From positions 1 through 64,000 of the forward strand of contig JAKEEU010000091.1 in NCBI GenBank assembly GCA_022616415.1: a DNA stretch of 64,000 nt, in the 5' to 3' direction. A program made the translations under genes and the position numbers. The notes beneath the pieces are model-generated. The model searched no databases, was not told the DNA's origin, and saw only the letters and a program-made list of their open reading frames with translations. This document shows positions 10,082 through 19,140 of this stretch, in pieces; the first letter of the stretch is position 1; each line of letters starts with the position of its first letter. Source of the DNA: Candidatus Zhuqueibacterota bacterium. GTDB taxonomy: Bacteria > Zhuqueibacterota > Zhuqueibacteria > Zhuqueibacterales > Zhuqueibacteraceae.

Positions 10082-10361
10082 CAAATCGATTCAAACTTTG
10101 GCGCTGAGAACAGCGCCAAATGTGCCGTTTTTGTGGTATCAATCCCACGATGGTTCGATTCAGATTCATTTAACCCATTTTTGTAAAATAATGGTAACTC
10201 AGTTTCAATTCCACGATAGTTCGATTCAGACGCCATTTGGCGCTCAGAACAGCGCGAAATGGCTTGTGTTTGAATCGCACGATGGTTCGATTCAGACAAA
10301 TGGATCCCATTTTTGTAAAATAATTCCAACTCAGTTACAATACCACGATGGTTCGATTCAG
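10075..10361. repeat. 66-bp-period tandem repeat with alternating units
   Basis: A 23-bp block ending GATGGTTCGATTCAG starts at 10141, 10207, 10273 and 10339, exactly 66 bp apart, with a degenerate earlier copy near 10075. The 43-bp interspersed stretches alternate. Those at about 10098 and 10230 carry GCGCTGAGAACAGCGC-like palindromes, and those at 10164 and 10296 carry CATTTTTGTAAAATAAT. The true period is therefore 132 bp with two half-units. Because 66 is 22 codons, several frames stay open, giving repetitive peptides that are probably not real. Confidence 0.85.
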
Positions 10362-10398
10362 GCACCCATCCGGCCTTTGCTGCCGCAGCGACTTTCGC

Positions 10399-10507
10399 CA
10401 TCCCTTCATCATCAGGTCTTCGATTCCAACGGGGTGGACATGGTGGACGGAATGGACAGGTGGTGATTAAGTCGTCATCCCTTCATCATCAGGTCTTCGA
10501 TTCCAAC
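10399..10507. repeat. Pair of 32-bp direct repeats
   Basis: The same 32 bases, starting CATCCCTTCATCATCAGG, occur at 10399-10430 and 10476-10507, 77 bp apart. The intervening DNA is GGTGGACATGG-like low-complexity sequence. The second copy lies at the 3' end of a broken glycosyltransferase frame and supplies its last codons. Confidence 0.75.
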
Positions 10508-10810
10508 CAAAGCGCGTCTTCTTCGCCGCCATATTCGTAAAGGGCAGTTGCTCAAAGCGGATGGAGGCGATCATGCGTTTGGCAACGACGGCCGGATAAT
10601 CCAGACTGAGCGCGTTCTCAAGCCTTGCAGCAATCGCCCGCTTCTCGTTCCACACCGGGATGATCAAGCTCACACGTGGTGTGATCGGCTTTTGCTGCAC
10701 GCGCCGATTTTAAAGCGAGCGATAATAATGATAAGCAGAGAAAAACCGATATAAGCATAAACGATCAGCGCGATCGCCAGCCAAAATGCCAGCGTTGGCA
10801 GGTCCACCAT
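10467..10810 (-). pseudogene. Family 2 glycosyltransferase, frameshifted and truncated
   Basis: The first part, from the ATG at 10810, encodes a membrane anchor (MVDLPTLAFWLAIALIVYAY and on) ending ARFK. The second frame gives RVQQKPITPRVSLIIPVWNE, the start of a GT2 (GT-A) catalytic domain. The two join if one A is added to the run of four near 10709. After LSLDYPA the GT2 sequence stops, and unrelated residues plus a direct repeat follow, so about three quarters of the enzyme is missing. It belonged to the adjoining polysaccharide locus. Confidence 0.65.
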
Positions 10811-10811
10811 T

Positions 10812-10930
10812 TCAGTTCGCTCCGTGTCCGCTGAAGAGGGCGCCAAAGGTGCGGAACATGATCTGCAAATCCAGTCACAAGCATTGGTTCCGCAGACAGG
10901 CAATGTGCGGCATCAAAATCACATAAAACC
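10812..10930 (-). pseudogene. C-terminal tail of a polyprenyl-phosphate sugar transferase
   Basis: One frame reads LDLQIMFRTFGALFSGHG and stops at 10812, matching the usual end of WcaJ/EpsL-type undecaprenyl-phosphate sugar phosphotransferases (a W-LDL-I--KT pattern). An in-frame TGA lies just before it, and the sequence before that is degraded. The initiating glycosyltransferase of this locus has therefore been lost here. The stop overlaps the start region of the GT2 remnant. Confidence 0.5.
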
Positions 10931-10932
10931 GA

Positions 10933-11718
10933 TTAGAGCCAATTTTGCATCGCTCTTGGCATGTCTTCCTTTTGCCGGTTGAGCACGATCCCGAGCAAAT
11001 TCGTGCCAGCGCGCTTGAGCTCTTTGAGCGCATCGCGCACCTCTTGAAAACGTGTGCGATTCGCCTCCGCCACCAAGATGACGCTGTCCAAGTGCAAGCT
11101 CAACATCAAAACGTCAAAATTGTGGCTCACCGGCGAGGCGTCGACGATCATAAAATCGAACGCTTCCCGCAGCGCCGGCAAGACGGCGGCAAAACGCTTC
11201 AGGTTGAAAGTCGCGCCGCGCAGCACGTCGCCCGACGACATGACGTGAAGATTCGGAATGCCGTTGACCACCGCCATATCGAGAAAACCGGCACCGGCCA
11301 TCGACGCCACCGTCAAATTATTGCTGGGCGTCAAATTCAAAAGATTGTGCAATTGCGGTCGCCCGACATTGGCATCAATCAGCAAAACTTCCTTCTTGTG
11401 ATCCATGCTCAACCCCAGCGCCAACGTGATGGCAACCGAGGTCACGCCGACGCCCTGGCTGGCGCCGGTAATGAGAACGGAGCGCACCCCCAACTGCTCG
11501 TTGGCGAGCAACAGAGGATTGCGCAACCTGAGCTGCTCGCGCGTCAGCTCGGGCACCAACCGATTGGAAATATCTCGCGGGGTGTCAAGCTCGGCGCCAT
11601 TGCGCGGCACCTCGGAAGTGGGGCGCGGCTGTGAAACACCCGTAGATTTGGCGTAACTGGGCACCGAACTTGGCGAATCCCGGTTTGCGTCAAAAGGCAA
11701 CATCTCTTTGTCATTCAT
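10933..11718 (-). CDS. CpsD/CapB-like polysaccharide regulator ATPase lacking the Walker A lysine
   Basis: A 261-residue protein of the bacterial tyrosine kinase (BY-kinase) cytoplasmic-domain family, which normally cycles with a Wzz-type partner to control capsule export. The Walker A region is GASQGVGVTS (85-94): the position of the essential lysine is V92. The A' motif LLIDANVGRP (112-121) and a later hydrophobic B strand FMIVDAS remain. No C-terminal tyrosine cluster is present. It lies directly downstream of its likely partner (Wzz/GumC). ATP hydrolysis and kinase activity are doubtful, so a structural role is possible. Confidence 0.8.
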   Translation of the reverse strand: MNDKEMLPFDANRDSPSSVPSYAKSTGVSQPRPTSEVPRNGAELDTPRDISNRLVPELTREQLRLRNPLLLANEQLGVRSVLITGASQGVGVTSVAITLALGLSMDHKKEVLLIDANVGRPQLHNLLNLTPSNNLTVASMAGAGFLDMAVVNGIPNLHVMSSGDVLRGATFNLKRFAAVLPALREAFDFMIVDASPVSHNFDVLMLSLHLDSVILVAEANRTRFQEVRDALKELKRAGTNLLGIVLNRQKEDMPRAMQNWL

Positions 11719-11777
11719 TTTAAACGGCCACCGTCGATAAAGAATTTTTTTCTAAATTCCGCTTATATTTGAATCTT

Positions 11778-13394
11778 TCAACTTGAATGAGCGGAAAAAT
11801 TTCCCGGCTCCAGCATGCTTTCCGGCAGCAAATTCGGTGGCCACTGGCCCTCCGGAATCGACACAATGACGGGCACGTTTAACTGGCGCTCGACGTCACC
11901 GCTGGTGTGAGCGACGTCATCAAAAAAGCTGACGCTCCAAGCAGTCCCCAAGCCGACAAACAACGCCAGAAAAAATCCCATGACGAGATTAAGCTGCCGG
12001 TTCGGGCGCACCGGATCCAGTGGCAGGCTCGCCGGATCGATGATGCTCACGTTGGCAACTTTTTCGCGATCAAGCGCTTCGGAGATTCGCGCTTCCTCCT
12101 GCTTTTTGGCGTAAAGCAAATAATTACTCTGGGCCAAGTGCAATTCGCGCACCATCGCCTCGTGGGTGAAGCTGGCACTCTCGAGATTTTTGATATCCTG
12201 CCGCAGCCGCGCCATGGCGGACGCCAATTCATTTTCCCTCTCTTTATAGCCGATCAGATCGAAGCGTGCCCGCGTCAAGTCCCCAGCCAAATTCATCATC
12301 GTCTTGTTGATATCGGTGGCAACCTCCGGCTTTTCGGCAACCTGCTGCTGGTGCAGCGTTTCTTCGATTTGCGCAATCCGCGCCTTGAGGCTGCGCGTCA
12401 ATTGGCTTCTCGGCTCGGCAGGATCTTTCTCAGCTTGCACCATCAAATCATATTTCAGCGTGAGCGACTCCAACTCCTTGGTCAATGCTTCGCGGACCGC
12501 CGAAGAAGCCTGCTCGTTTTGAGCGTGAACCCGCTCCGGCGTGGCGGCAAGCTGCTTTTCGAGAAATTCCACCTGGCGCGTGGCGGCCTGCGCACTTGCA
12601 CGCGTGGCGTTAAACTGCATTTCGTAATCGGCCAGCTTTTGCAGAAACAACTGTCGCTGTTGCTCAGGCGCAATCAAATTATTCTCCGCTTCAAACTGCT
12701 GCAATGACGAGGCCAGGGTTTGCAACGAGTCGCGCAACACTTCCGCCTGCTTTTGAAAGAAATTATAGATGCCTTTGTTCTCATGCACTTCCAAATGGCG
12801 GATGACATACCGCTGGCACAGCTCATTGACAACTTGCGTCGCCAGATTCGGATCTTTCGATTCATAACTGACCTGGACGATGTTGGACTTGGGCACGATC
12901 TGGCTGTTGATGTCCTTTTTGAGCAGGGCGACGGCCAGCTCGAGCGCGGTGGTGCTGTCCAGGGTTTGGGCATTTTCCGGGCCGACAATCTGCTGATACA
13001 ATTGATCGCGGCGTAAAACCTCGCGCATCAGCGTCGAACTTTTGAGAATTTCGATCTCGGAGTTCAGCGCTTCTTCCGAGAGCTGCGGCTTGCCTTCCGA
13101 GGCGGCGGCCTCGCTTGGCGACACAACGGTGTTGATACGCTCTTTCTTGAACAATAATTGCGCACGCGTCGCGTAAATCGAAGGCTGCAGCAAGGTGAAC
13201 ACCGCCACGATCAGAAAAATCGCGGAAAACAGCGTCAATGCCAGCCACCGCCGCCGGTAAATCATTGCCACTACGTCCTTGAACGAAAGCGCCGGATAGA
13301 TTTGTTCCGGCGGCGAAGTTTCAGCCGCGCGCAGTTGCAGCTCTTTGTGTGTCTGGCCCGCCTCACCAGATTGTATTTGCTTAGGTAGTGTCAT
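11778..13394 (-). CDS. Wzz/GumC-type polysaccharide co-polymerase
   Basis: Inner-membrane chain-length and export protein of 538 residues. A cytoplasmic N-terminus is followed by membrane helix 1 (WLALTLFSAIFLIVAVF, near 50-67). A long periplasmic region with extensive coiled coil (about 190-420) comes next, then the proline-rich segment SLPLDPVRPNRQ and helix 2 (LVMGFFLALFVGLGTAW). No kinase domain is fused; the CpsD-like protein 59 bp downstream supplies that part. It lies between the Wza-like exporter and the ATPase, the usual gene order. Confidence 0.88.
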   Translation of the reverse strand: MTLPKQIQSGEAGQTHKELQLRAAETSPPEQIYPALSFKDVVAMIYRRRWLALTLFSAIFLIVAVFTLLQPSIYATRAQLLFKKERINTVVSPSEAAASEGKPQLSEEALNSEIEILKSSTLMREVLRRDQLYQQIVGPENAQTLDSTTALELAVALLKKDINSQIVPKSNIVQVSYESKDPNLATQVVNELCQRYVIRHLEVHENKGIYNFFQKQAEVLRDSLQTLASSLQQFEAENNLIAPEQQRQLFLQKLADYEMQFNATRASAQAATRQVEFLEKQLAATPERVHAQNEQASSAVREALTKELESLTLKYDLMVQAEKDPAEPRSQLTRSLKARIAQIEETLHQQQVAEKPEVATDINKTMMNLAGDLTRARFDLIGYKERENELASAMARLRQDIKNLESASFTHEAMVRELHLAQSNYLLYAKKQEEARISEALDREKVANVSIIDPASLPLDPVRPNRQLNLVMGFFLALFVGLGTAWSVSFFDDVAHTSGDVERQLNVPVIVSIPEGQWPPNLLPESMLEPGNFSAHSS

Positions 13395-13439
13395 TTTAAA
13401 TTCAGTTAAACAAAGCCATGCAGTTTCATCCTCGTCTCA

Positions 13440-14225
13440 TTACCTTGGATTCCGATTATATTCCCGCAAGGCTCGAAGATAAATGTCGAACGGCGGAAAC
13501 AAGCCGTCGTAAACTTGCGTGAGAAAGTCGTTCACGTTCGCAATGAACGTTTTGGGAACATAAACAATGTCTTCCGGCTGTATGTACATGTCTTGATACG
13601 CGCCGTCTTTGATCGCCGACTGTTTGAGGTTCAGTCGCGTTGCCTGCAGGGCGCCGGCCGTATCACGCCGCAGGAGTATGACGCTGCTGAGTTTAGCACC
13701 CCGAATCGGGCCGCTGGCCGCCGTGATCGCCTGCAACACGGTCATTCTCGGCTTCAACTCCACGATGCCCGGCCTGTCTACCTCACCGAAGACGTAAACC
13801 GCAAGTCCGGCAAAGCTCCGCACGATCACCGTCACCTCGGGAGCGTGAACGACGGCGGAATACGCTTTGGTAACAAAACTGTCCAATTCCGAGGGCGCCA
13901 TGTCCGCCACGTAAACATCGCCGACATCCTCCAGAGTAATTCGCCCGTCGGGACGAACCTTCACGACGCCGTTGAGCCGTTCGTGATAGCGCACCCGAAT
14001 TTCCAGCTCATCAAGAATGCCGATCCGATACTCCGGCCGGGTCGCAGAAGAAGCGCTTGCCAAAATTGTTGTATCTTTATGCGCCAAACCGGCGGTTGTA
14101 TTGAGATGATCGACGTTGCCGGATCGCGATGAACGCGTGCCGGCACATCCGAGCATGATGAGACTCCAAACCGCCACAGCCAAGCCAGCCAATTCTGGCC
14201 GATAATTCCGAGGTGTTGTAAACAT
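13440..14225 (-). CDS. Wza/BexD-family polysaccharide export lipoprotein
   Basis: Outer-membrane export channel of capsule or exopolysaccharide. A type II signal ends in a lipobox (SLIMLGCAG, Cys near 27). The Poly_export domain begins at YRIGILDELEIRV. An SLBB-type domain (VYVFGEVDRPGIVELK, then AITAASG) and a second partial unit with EDIVYVPKTFI follow. At 261 residues it is shorter than Wza (about 380) and lacks its C-terminal amphipathic helix, resembling the shorter exporters common in FCB genomes. It is the first gene of the minus-strand export set. Confidence 0.88.
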   Translation of the reverse strand: MFTTPRNYRPELAGLAVAVWSLIMLGCAGTRSSRSGNVDHLNTTAGLAHKDTTILASASSATRPEYRIGILDELEIRVRYHERLNGVVKVRPDGRITLEDVGDVYVADMAPSELDSFVTKAYSAVVHAPEVTVIVRSFAGLAVYVFGEVDRPGIVELKPRMTVLQAITAASGPIRGAKLSSVILLRRDTAGALQATRLNLKQSAIKDGAYQDMYIQPEDIVYVPKTFIANVNDFLTQVYDGLFPPFDIYLRALREYNRNPR

Positions 14226-14360
14226 CTATTGCAAATTTTCTCCGTTCGTTCCGGCGCAAAAAGCGAGGCCTTATGCCGGTTCAGCTCCCGGCCTAACGCC
14301 AGCGCCGCAGAACTTAGTATAAAAATAACATGGAAATCCTTCTGACGTAATAATTACAAG

Positions 14361-14487
14361 CACTCCCGCTTTTAGCAGAAAAAATTTTTCGCAGGCGTAG
14401 CGTTTGGCGAGAATTAACATATAAGGACAATAATTTTTTCCTTTTGGGTTAATCAATACCGCCACTCGCGCTTTTAGCGGAAAATTT
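14361..14487. repeat. Two direct copies of a small hairpin-containing motif
   Basis: CACTCCCGCTTTTAGCAG with an A/T tail (from 14361) and CACTCGCGCTTTTAGCGG with a similar tail (from 14463) lie 102 bp apart. Each holds a CGCTTTTAGCG-like micro-hairpin. They occupy the 365-bp gene-free gap 14226-14590, whose only other feature is the GH92 terminator. Confidence 0.45.
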
Positions 14488-14504
14488 CCGAACAAGCAAG
14501 GGGA

Positions 14505-14537
14505 TAAAAAAAGCCGGGGAAAATTCCTCGGCTTTTG
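14505..14537 (-). terminator. Rho-independent terminator after the GH92 gene
   Basis: On the minus strand AAAGCCGAGG, a short loop and CCCCGGCTTT form a stem (one mismatch), followed directly by a run of Ts. It begins about 55 nt after the GH92 stop codon and would end the long minus-strand glycosidase transcript. Confidence 0.8.
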
Positions 14538-14590
14538 CAAAGCTGTAACAGATGCCGGTCCGTTGCTCACGCGTTTGCCGTTTTTCAGCA

Positions 14591-17551
14591 TCATTCAATC
14601 ACAATCTCATCCACAAAAATCCACGATTTACCCCCAGCGGCATAGTGCCACGCGGGGCAGACGCCGACGTTTTTGGCAAACACGCGCATGTATCGCGCCT
14701 GAATGCCGGCAAGCGCTTGGGAAAATTCTTTGATTTCGGAGGCGCGATCTTCCGGCTTCGTCTCGTGCATAAACGTCGCGACGGTGCGGAATTTTGTGCT
14801 GTCAATTGAAACAGAAAACTCCACCGCCTTCGGAAAAAATATCCACGAGCCGGTGACTTGAAGAAATCCCGCGGCGATGCGGTTGATGGCTCTGACTTCA
14901 CCCAAATCGATCACTGCGTGCAAGTCATAATGCTCGTAGCCCTGCCACGCCCCGCTGTGAAAGTTGGTGTTCCCTCTAATGAAGTCGACAAGCGCCCCAT
15001 CTCCGCCGCCGGCGTACAGCGGGCTGTACGAAGTATGCAGTTGAATCTTCCTTTTCTCCGGAATGGCGAGAAATTTTGCCGTTTCAATTTTGCTCGGCCG
15101 CATGCCGGCTTTGACGGCAAATGCTTTCACTGTGGTGGAGGTCCTCAGCGTGATCGGCTGGCGGTATGGCGGCGAAAGCACCGTGGGCGCGCTGCCATCC
15201 AACGTGTAATAAATCTCCGCACCGGCGGTAGGACATTCCAAACTCATCACCATCGAATCGTTGAAAGTCCAAGACTTGGCGTTGATGTAGGGAACCGCAA
15301 CGATCGGCTGCGACAAAGGAGGGGAAGGCGGCGCCTTGTCCGGCGCTGCGCCCCAAGCGCGGTTCGGCTGCGGCCCCATCGTGAAGATCAATTTGCCTCC
15401 TTTTATAATATCGGCATGCTGCAAAAAGGATTTTTGATACGGCTTGCCGTCGAGGGTTGCAGATTGAATATAGTGATTCGCGGCGGCAGGATTTTTCGCC
15501 TGCACGACAAATTTTGTTTTCTCGTCGATATTGATGGTGACTTTTTCAAAAAGCGGGCTGCCGATCACGTAAATGTCCTGTCCCGGGCAGACCGGATAAA
15601 ACCCCATGGCACTAAATACGTACCACGCCGACATTTGCCCGCAATCTTCGTTGCCCGGCAGGCCCTCAGGTGTATTGGTGAACATCGTTGCCACAATTTG
15701 GCGGACTTTCTCCTGCGTCTTCCACGGTGCGCCGGCGTAATTGTATAAATATGCGACGTGGTGGCTCGGCTCGTTGCCCTGCGCATATTGACCGAGCAAA
15801 CCCGAAATATCCGGTTGGTTTTTTCCCGTCAGCGCCGAAGAAGCACTGAACAGCTCATCCAGCTTGTTGATAAAAACTTCGTTGCCGCCCATCAGCGTGA
15901 TAAGTCCTTGCACGTCGTGCGGCGCAAAAAAACTATATTGCCAGGCATTGGCCTCAGTATATTCAAACGTGACGGCATTGGGCGAGAACGGCTCCATCCA
16001 AATGCCGTTGCGCTTGCCGCGCATAAAGCCGGCCGCCGAATGAAAAACATTTTTGTAAAATTGGGCGCGTTCGCTGTAAATCTCGTCATCTGTTGAATTG
16101 CCAAGCGCCTTTGCCATTTGCGCAATGCACCAATCGTCGTAAGCATATTCAAGCGTCTTTGAAACCGATTCGTGCTCGTATTCGGCCGGAACGTAGCCGT
16201 ATTCCCGGTAATATTTCAAACCGAGATGATCCTGCTCGGCGCTGTGTTTCATGGCGCGCAGCGCTTTGGCGGCGTCAAAATCGCGAATGCCTTTCACGTA
16301 GGCATCCGCGATCACCGGCACGGCGTGGTAGCCGATCATCGTGCCGGTCTCGTTGCCCGCCAGCTCCCACACCGGCAGCAATCCGCCCTGCTCGTATTGC
16401 GTCAAAAATGTCTTGATGAAATCAACCGTTCGTTCTCGTTCAATGATCGTGAAGAGGGGATGAGTCGCGCGAAACGTATCCCACAGTGAAAACACCGTAT
16501 AATTCTCGAAATCTTTCGCCGCATGTGCCTGACGATCCATGCCGCGATATTGGCCGTCGACGTCCATGAACAAATTGGGCGCCAGCAGCGCATGATAAAG
16601 CGCGGTGTAAAACATGACCTGCTGATCCGGAGTGCCGCCTTCAATTTCAATCTTGCCGAGGGCGTTGTTCCACTCTGCTTGCGCCTGTTCCTGCACACGA
16701 TGAAAATTCCAATCCGGGATCTCAGCGATCAAGTTTTTGCGCGCGCCTTCCAGGCTCACCGCGGAAAGGCCAACTTTGATGAGAATTTCTTCCCGAGCCG
16801 TGGTGGAATATTTGACGACGGCTTTCAAATTTTTCCCCTCGCTTTGTCTTTTGCCGGGGATAATTTGGCCGTCTTCGACAATGCCGAAGACGCTAAACGG
16901 CTTGGAAAATTGCGCGACGAAATAAACCCGTTGATCTTCCGCCCAACCTTGCGAGCGGCGCAAGCCCGCGATTTCGTTGTTGTCAATGAATTCAATATGG
17001 GCTTCGAGCACGCGATCCGGCCCCAGCCCGTGCAGCAAATCGAGAATGATGTTTGCTTCCTCGGCTTGGGGGAAAATGTACTTGTGAAAGCCGGCGCGTT
17101 TCGTCGCCGTCAACTCGACGGTGATACCATAATCATCCAGCGCCACGCTATAGAATCCGGCCCAAGCCTTCTCGGTCTCGTGCCGAAAACGCGAGCGATA
17201 ACCGGATTTCGGATACGCCTCATCACCTGAGTCAACCTGCAATTTGCCCACGGTTGGCATGAGCAGAATATCGCCATAATCAATCGCGCCGGTGCCGCTC
17301 AAATGCGTATGGCTGAAGCCGATGATCGTGCTGTCGGAATAATGGTAACCCGAGCACGCATCCCAGCCTCGCACGCGCGTGTCCGGACTCAACTGCACCA
17401 TGCCAAACGGCGCACTGACGCCAGGAAAAGTATGCCCATGCCCACCCGTGCCAATGAAGGGATTGACGAGGGTGGCTTTGTCTTTTGGCTGGGCTGCAAT
17501 CGAGGCGCTTAAAATACAAATCGACAAAATCACTGTTGTGATCGTCTTCAT
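14591..17551 (-). CDS. Secreted GH92 alpha-mannosidase with chitobiase-C and discoidin domains
   Basis: Exo-acting alpha-mannosidase (usually alpha-1,2) of 986 residues that trims high-mannose glycans. A signal peptide (MKTITTVILSICILSASIAAQ) precedes the GH92 N-terminal domain, which opens VNPFIGTGGHGHTFPGV. The catalytic (alpha/alpha)6 part has conserved LWDTFRATHPL, GNEDCGQMSAWYVFSA and GFYPVCPG. Around 765-835 is a chitobiase/hexosaminidase C-terminal domain (YYTLDGSAPT), and about 840-986 is an F5/8 (discoidin)-like carbohydrate-binding domain. That last domain closely resembles the end of the GH20 enzyme at 19320 (both have WIFFP, VCPAWH and WIFVDEI). The start overlaps the methyltransferase stop by 1 bp (TAATG). 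Confidence 0.94.
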   Translation of the reverse strand: MKTITTVILSICILSASIAAQPKDKATLVNPFIGTGGHGHTFPGVSAPFGMVQLSPDTRVRGWDACSGYHYSDSTIIGFSHTHLSGTGAIDYGDILLMPTVGKLQVDSGDEAYPKSGYRSRFRHETEKAWAGFYSVALDDYGITVELTATKRAGFHKYIFPQAEEANIILDLLHGLGPDRVLEAHIEFIDNNEIAGLRRSQGWAEDQRVYFVAQFSKPFSVFGIVEDGQIIPGKRQSEGKNLKAVVKYSTTAREEILIKVGLSAVSLEGARKNLIAEIPDWNFHRVQEQAQAEWNNALGKIEIEGGTPDQQVMFYTALYHALLAPNLFMDVDGQYRGMDRQAHAAKDFENYTVFSLWDTFRATHPLFTIIERERTVDFIKTFLTQYEQGGLLPVWELAGNETGTMIGYHAVPVIADAYVKGIRDFDAAKALRAMKHSAEQDHLGLKYYREYGYVPAEYEHESVSKTLEYAYDDWCIAQMAKALGNSTDDEIYSERAQFYKNVFHSAAGFMRGKRNGIWMEPFSPNAVTFEYTEANAWQYSFFAPHDVQGLITLMGGNEVFINKLDELFSASSALTGKNQPDISGLLGQYAQGNEPSHHVAYLYNYAGAPWKTQEKVRQIVATMFTNTPEGLPGNEDCGQMSAWYVFSAMGFYPVCPGQDIYVIGSPLFEKVTINIDEKTKFVVQAKNPAAANHYIQSATLDGKPYQKSFLQHADIIKGGKLIFTMGPQPNRAWGAAPDKAPPSPPLSQPIVAVPYINAKSWTFNDSMVMSLECPTAGAEIYYTLDGSAPTVLSPPYRQPITLRTSTTVKAFAVKAGMRPSKIETAKFLAIPEKRKIQLHTSYSPLYAGGGDGALVDFIRGNTNFHSGAWQGYEHYDLHAVIDLGEVRAINRIAAGFLQVTGSWIFFPKAVEFSVSIDSTKFRTVATFMHETKPEDRASEIKEFSQALAGIQARYMRVFAKNVGVCPAWHYAAGGKSWIFVDEIVIE

Positions 17552-19137
17552 TATTCTTCACCATTGCCGGTAAATAAATCGAATTGAAATTCGGACAATT
17601 TGGGCAGAGAAAGCAAAACGCCGCCTGCCGGAGCATTGGCCAGCTCTCTTGGCTCCATTTTATGCAATCCACCCCCATAAACGCGGCCTTCACCAATCAA
17701 TACCTCAACCGGAATCTCGTTTAAATTCTGCCAGATTGTTCTAAGCAATTCTGGGCGTTCATCGATCATCTTCTTTAGCGAGGGCTTTGGATAGAGCAGC
17801 AAGTAAACGTTTGCGGCTCTCGCATTCGAATGATTGAGAATGAATCGAAACGGCCTGGTGTTCCCGCCTCTTTGCCGCCCCATGTAGGTACACAAAAATG
17901 GACAAGGCGGCCGATCTTCTTGAGCGTACCAAGGCGTTCGATGCTCGCATATATAACGTTCGTTTATTTTCTTTTTTATTCCTGTCTCAAAATAATTCCA
18001 AAGCGCGGGAAAACTTCTTTGCAATTGCCTTTCGGGCAAATTACATGCGAGCAGGAAAAGCTTTTGTTCGAGCACGGGGTTGCCGTTGCCATCTGCTTCG
18101 ATTTCATCCACCCCAAGATATCGGGGGCTTGGCAAAATTGGAAGAAGAAATTGCGCAGGAATATTATATTGTGTTATCTGTTCAGGTGTCAATATAAAGA
18201 AATCGTTCGCCCCTGTCGCCAGCCCTCGTTTAATCTCGAAGAAGTCGGACAGTTTTTTACTGTTTGCATCGTGAGCTTTGATTTTCGCCTTCTGAGGATA
18301 TTTCGTCCATTTGGAAGCATTGTTTAACTCATTTGTAGAGACAGAAGCTGAAGCTTCCGGCTTTTCAAGAGTGCCCCCAAGGGTGAAATCGACTGTGTGC
18401 TCGGGCGGGGGCGTTTCTTTTTTAAACCACACCACCGTCGACGAGACCAGGGCATCGTCGAATTGTGGCTGGTTTGTATCAAAACGATGAATCCTTAATA
18501 AAGTGACTCGCTTGAGCAAATACTGTTTCACTTCCTTTCCGTAATTCACATCCATAACCTCGCTAGGTATCAACCAGCCTGCCAAGCCACCGTCTGCCAA
18601 CCAGTTATGTGCATAAAGCAAAAAATAACAGTAGAATCCCGCCAGCCCATTGAGCATGATGCCGGTGTTTTTTGCCACTAACCGGCGAAGCCTTTCTTTC
18701 TCATCGCCGGCCAAGTGATGATGGCGAACATAAGGCGGATTGCAAATAATGAGATTGGCTTTATCCGTCTCGCTTCGAGGCAAATCGACATTAAAAAAAT
18801 TGGCAATGCGCAGTGTGAGTATTGTTTCAGCCCAAAGCTTTAATGCTTCTTGGCCATAGTGAGGATCAACTTCAAAGGCCGTGGCGGATTGCACACGTGA
18901 GGGTGGGAAAACATCCAGTAACGCCGAGTAAAAAGCCCCCGTTCCAAACGCGGGGTCGAGGAATCGAATCCGAATATCGTTGGGCAACAGCGTTTTAGCG
19001 GTACGAAGAATATCTGAGGCCAGTTTTGAGGGTGTAGCAAACTGGCCGTGCTTATTGCGTTCAGCCCGTGTCTTTTCCGAATCGAGTTGTTTCTGTGTCT
19101 CGACTCTTATGGATTCCAAAATCTCAATGGTAGCCAT
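17551..19137 (-). CDS. N6-adenine DNA methyltransferase (TaqI/Eco57I-like), probably orphaned
   Basis: A gamma-class adenine methyltransferase of 528 residues. Motif X-like GQFATP lies at 31-36, motif I DPAFGTGAF at 61-69, and motif IV NPPY at 133-136. The C-terminal half (about 290-520) resembles a TaqI-type target-recognition domain. It directly follows a 60-codon endonuclease remnant and precedes GH92 with a 1-bp overlap, so it sits inside a glycosidase transcription unit. The type II endonuclease is broken, so the enzyme now probably methylates without a nuclease partner. It may resemble XamI/XcyI-type systems, judged from memory only. Confidence 0.85.
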   Translation of the reverse strand: MATIEILESIRVETQKQLDSEKTRAERNKHGQFATPSKLASDILRTAKTLLPNDIRIRFLDPAFGTGAFYSALLDVFPPSRVQSATAFEVDPHYGQEALKLWAETILTLRIANFFNVDLPRSETDKANLIICNPPYVRHHHLAGDEKERLRRLVAKNTGIMLNGLAGFYCYFLLYAHNWLADGGLAGWLIPSEVMDVNYGKEVKQYLLKRVTLLRIHRFDTNQPQFDDALVSSTVVWFKKETPPPEHTVDFTLGGTLEKPEASASVSTNELNNASKWTKYPQKAKIKAHDANSKKLSDFFEIKRGLATGANDFFILTPEQITQYNIPAQFLLPILPSPRYLGVDEIEADGNGNPVLEQKLFLLACNLPERQLQRSFPALWNYFETGIKKKINERYICEHRTPWYAQEDRPPCPFLCTYMGRQRGGNTRPFRFILNHSNARAANVYLLLYPKPSLKKMIDERPELLRTIWQNLNEIPVEVLIGEGRVYGGGLHKMEPRELANAPAGGVLLSLPKLSEFQFDLFTGNGEE

Positions 19138-19140
19138 AAT

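Noticed and set aside
10141-10163. tRNA-like T-arm (GGTTCGATTC)
   Set aside because: The flanking sequence does not form an acceptor or other arms, and the motif is part of the tandem repeat.
10141-10361. CRISPR-like array (23-bp repeats, 43-bp spacers)
   Set aside because: Alternate spacers are similar to each other, the repeat is not CRISPR-like in symmetry, only four copies exist and no cas gene is present. It is a 132-bp tandem repeat with two half-units.
10081-10401. 106-codon minus frame with ESNHRGI-like repeats
   Set aside because: It is a translation of the 66-bp repeat, which is open in several frames because its period is a multiple of three.
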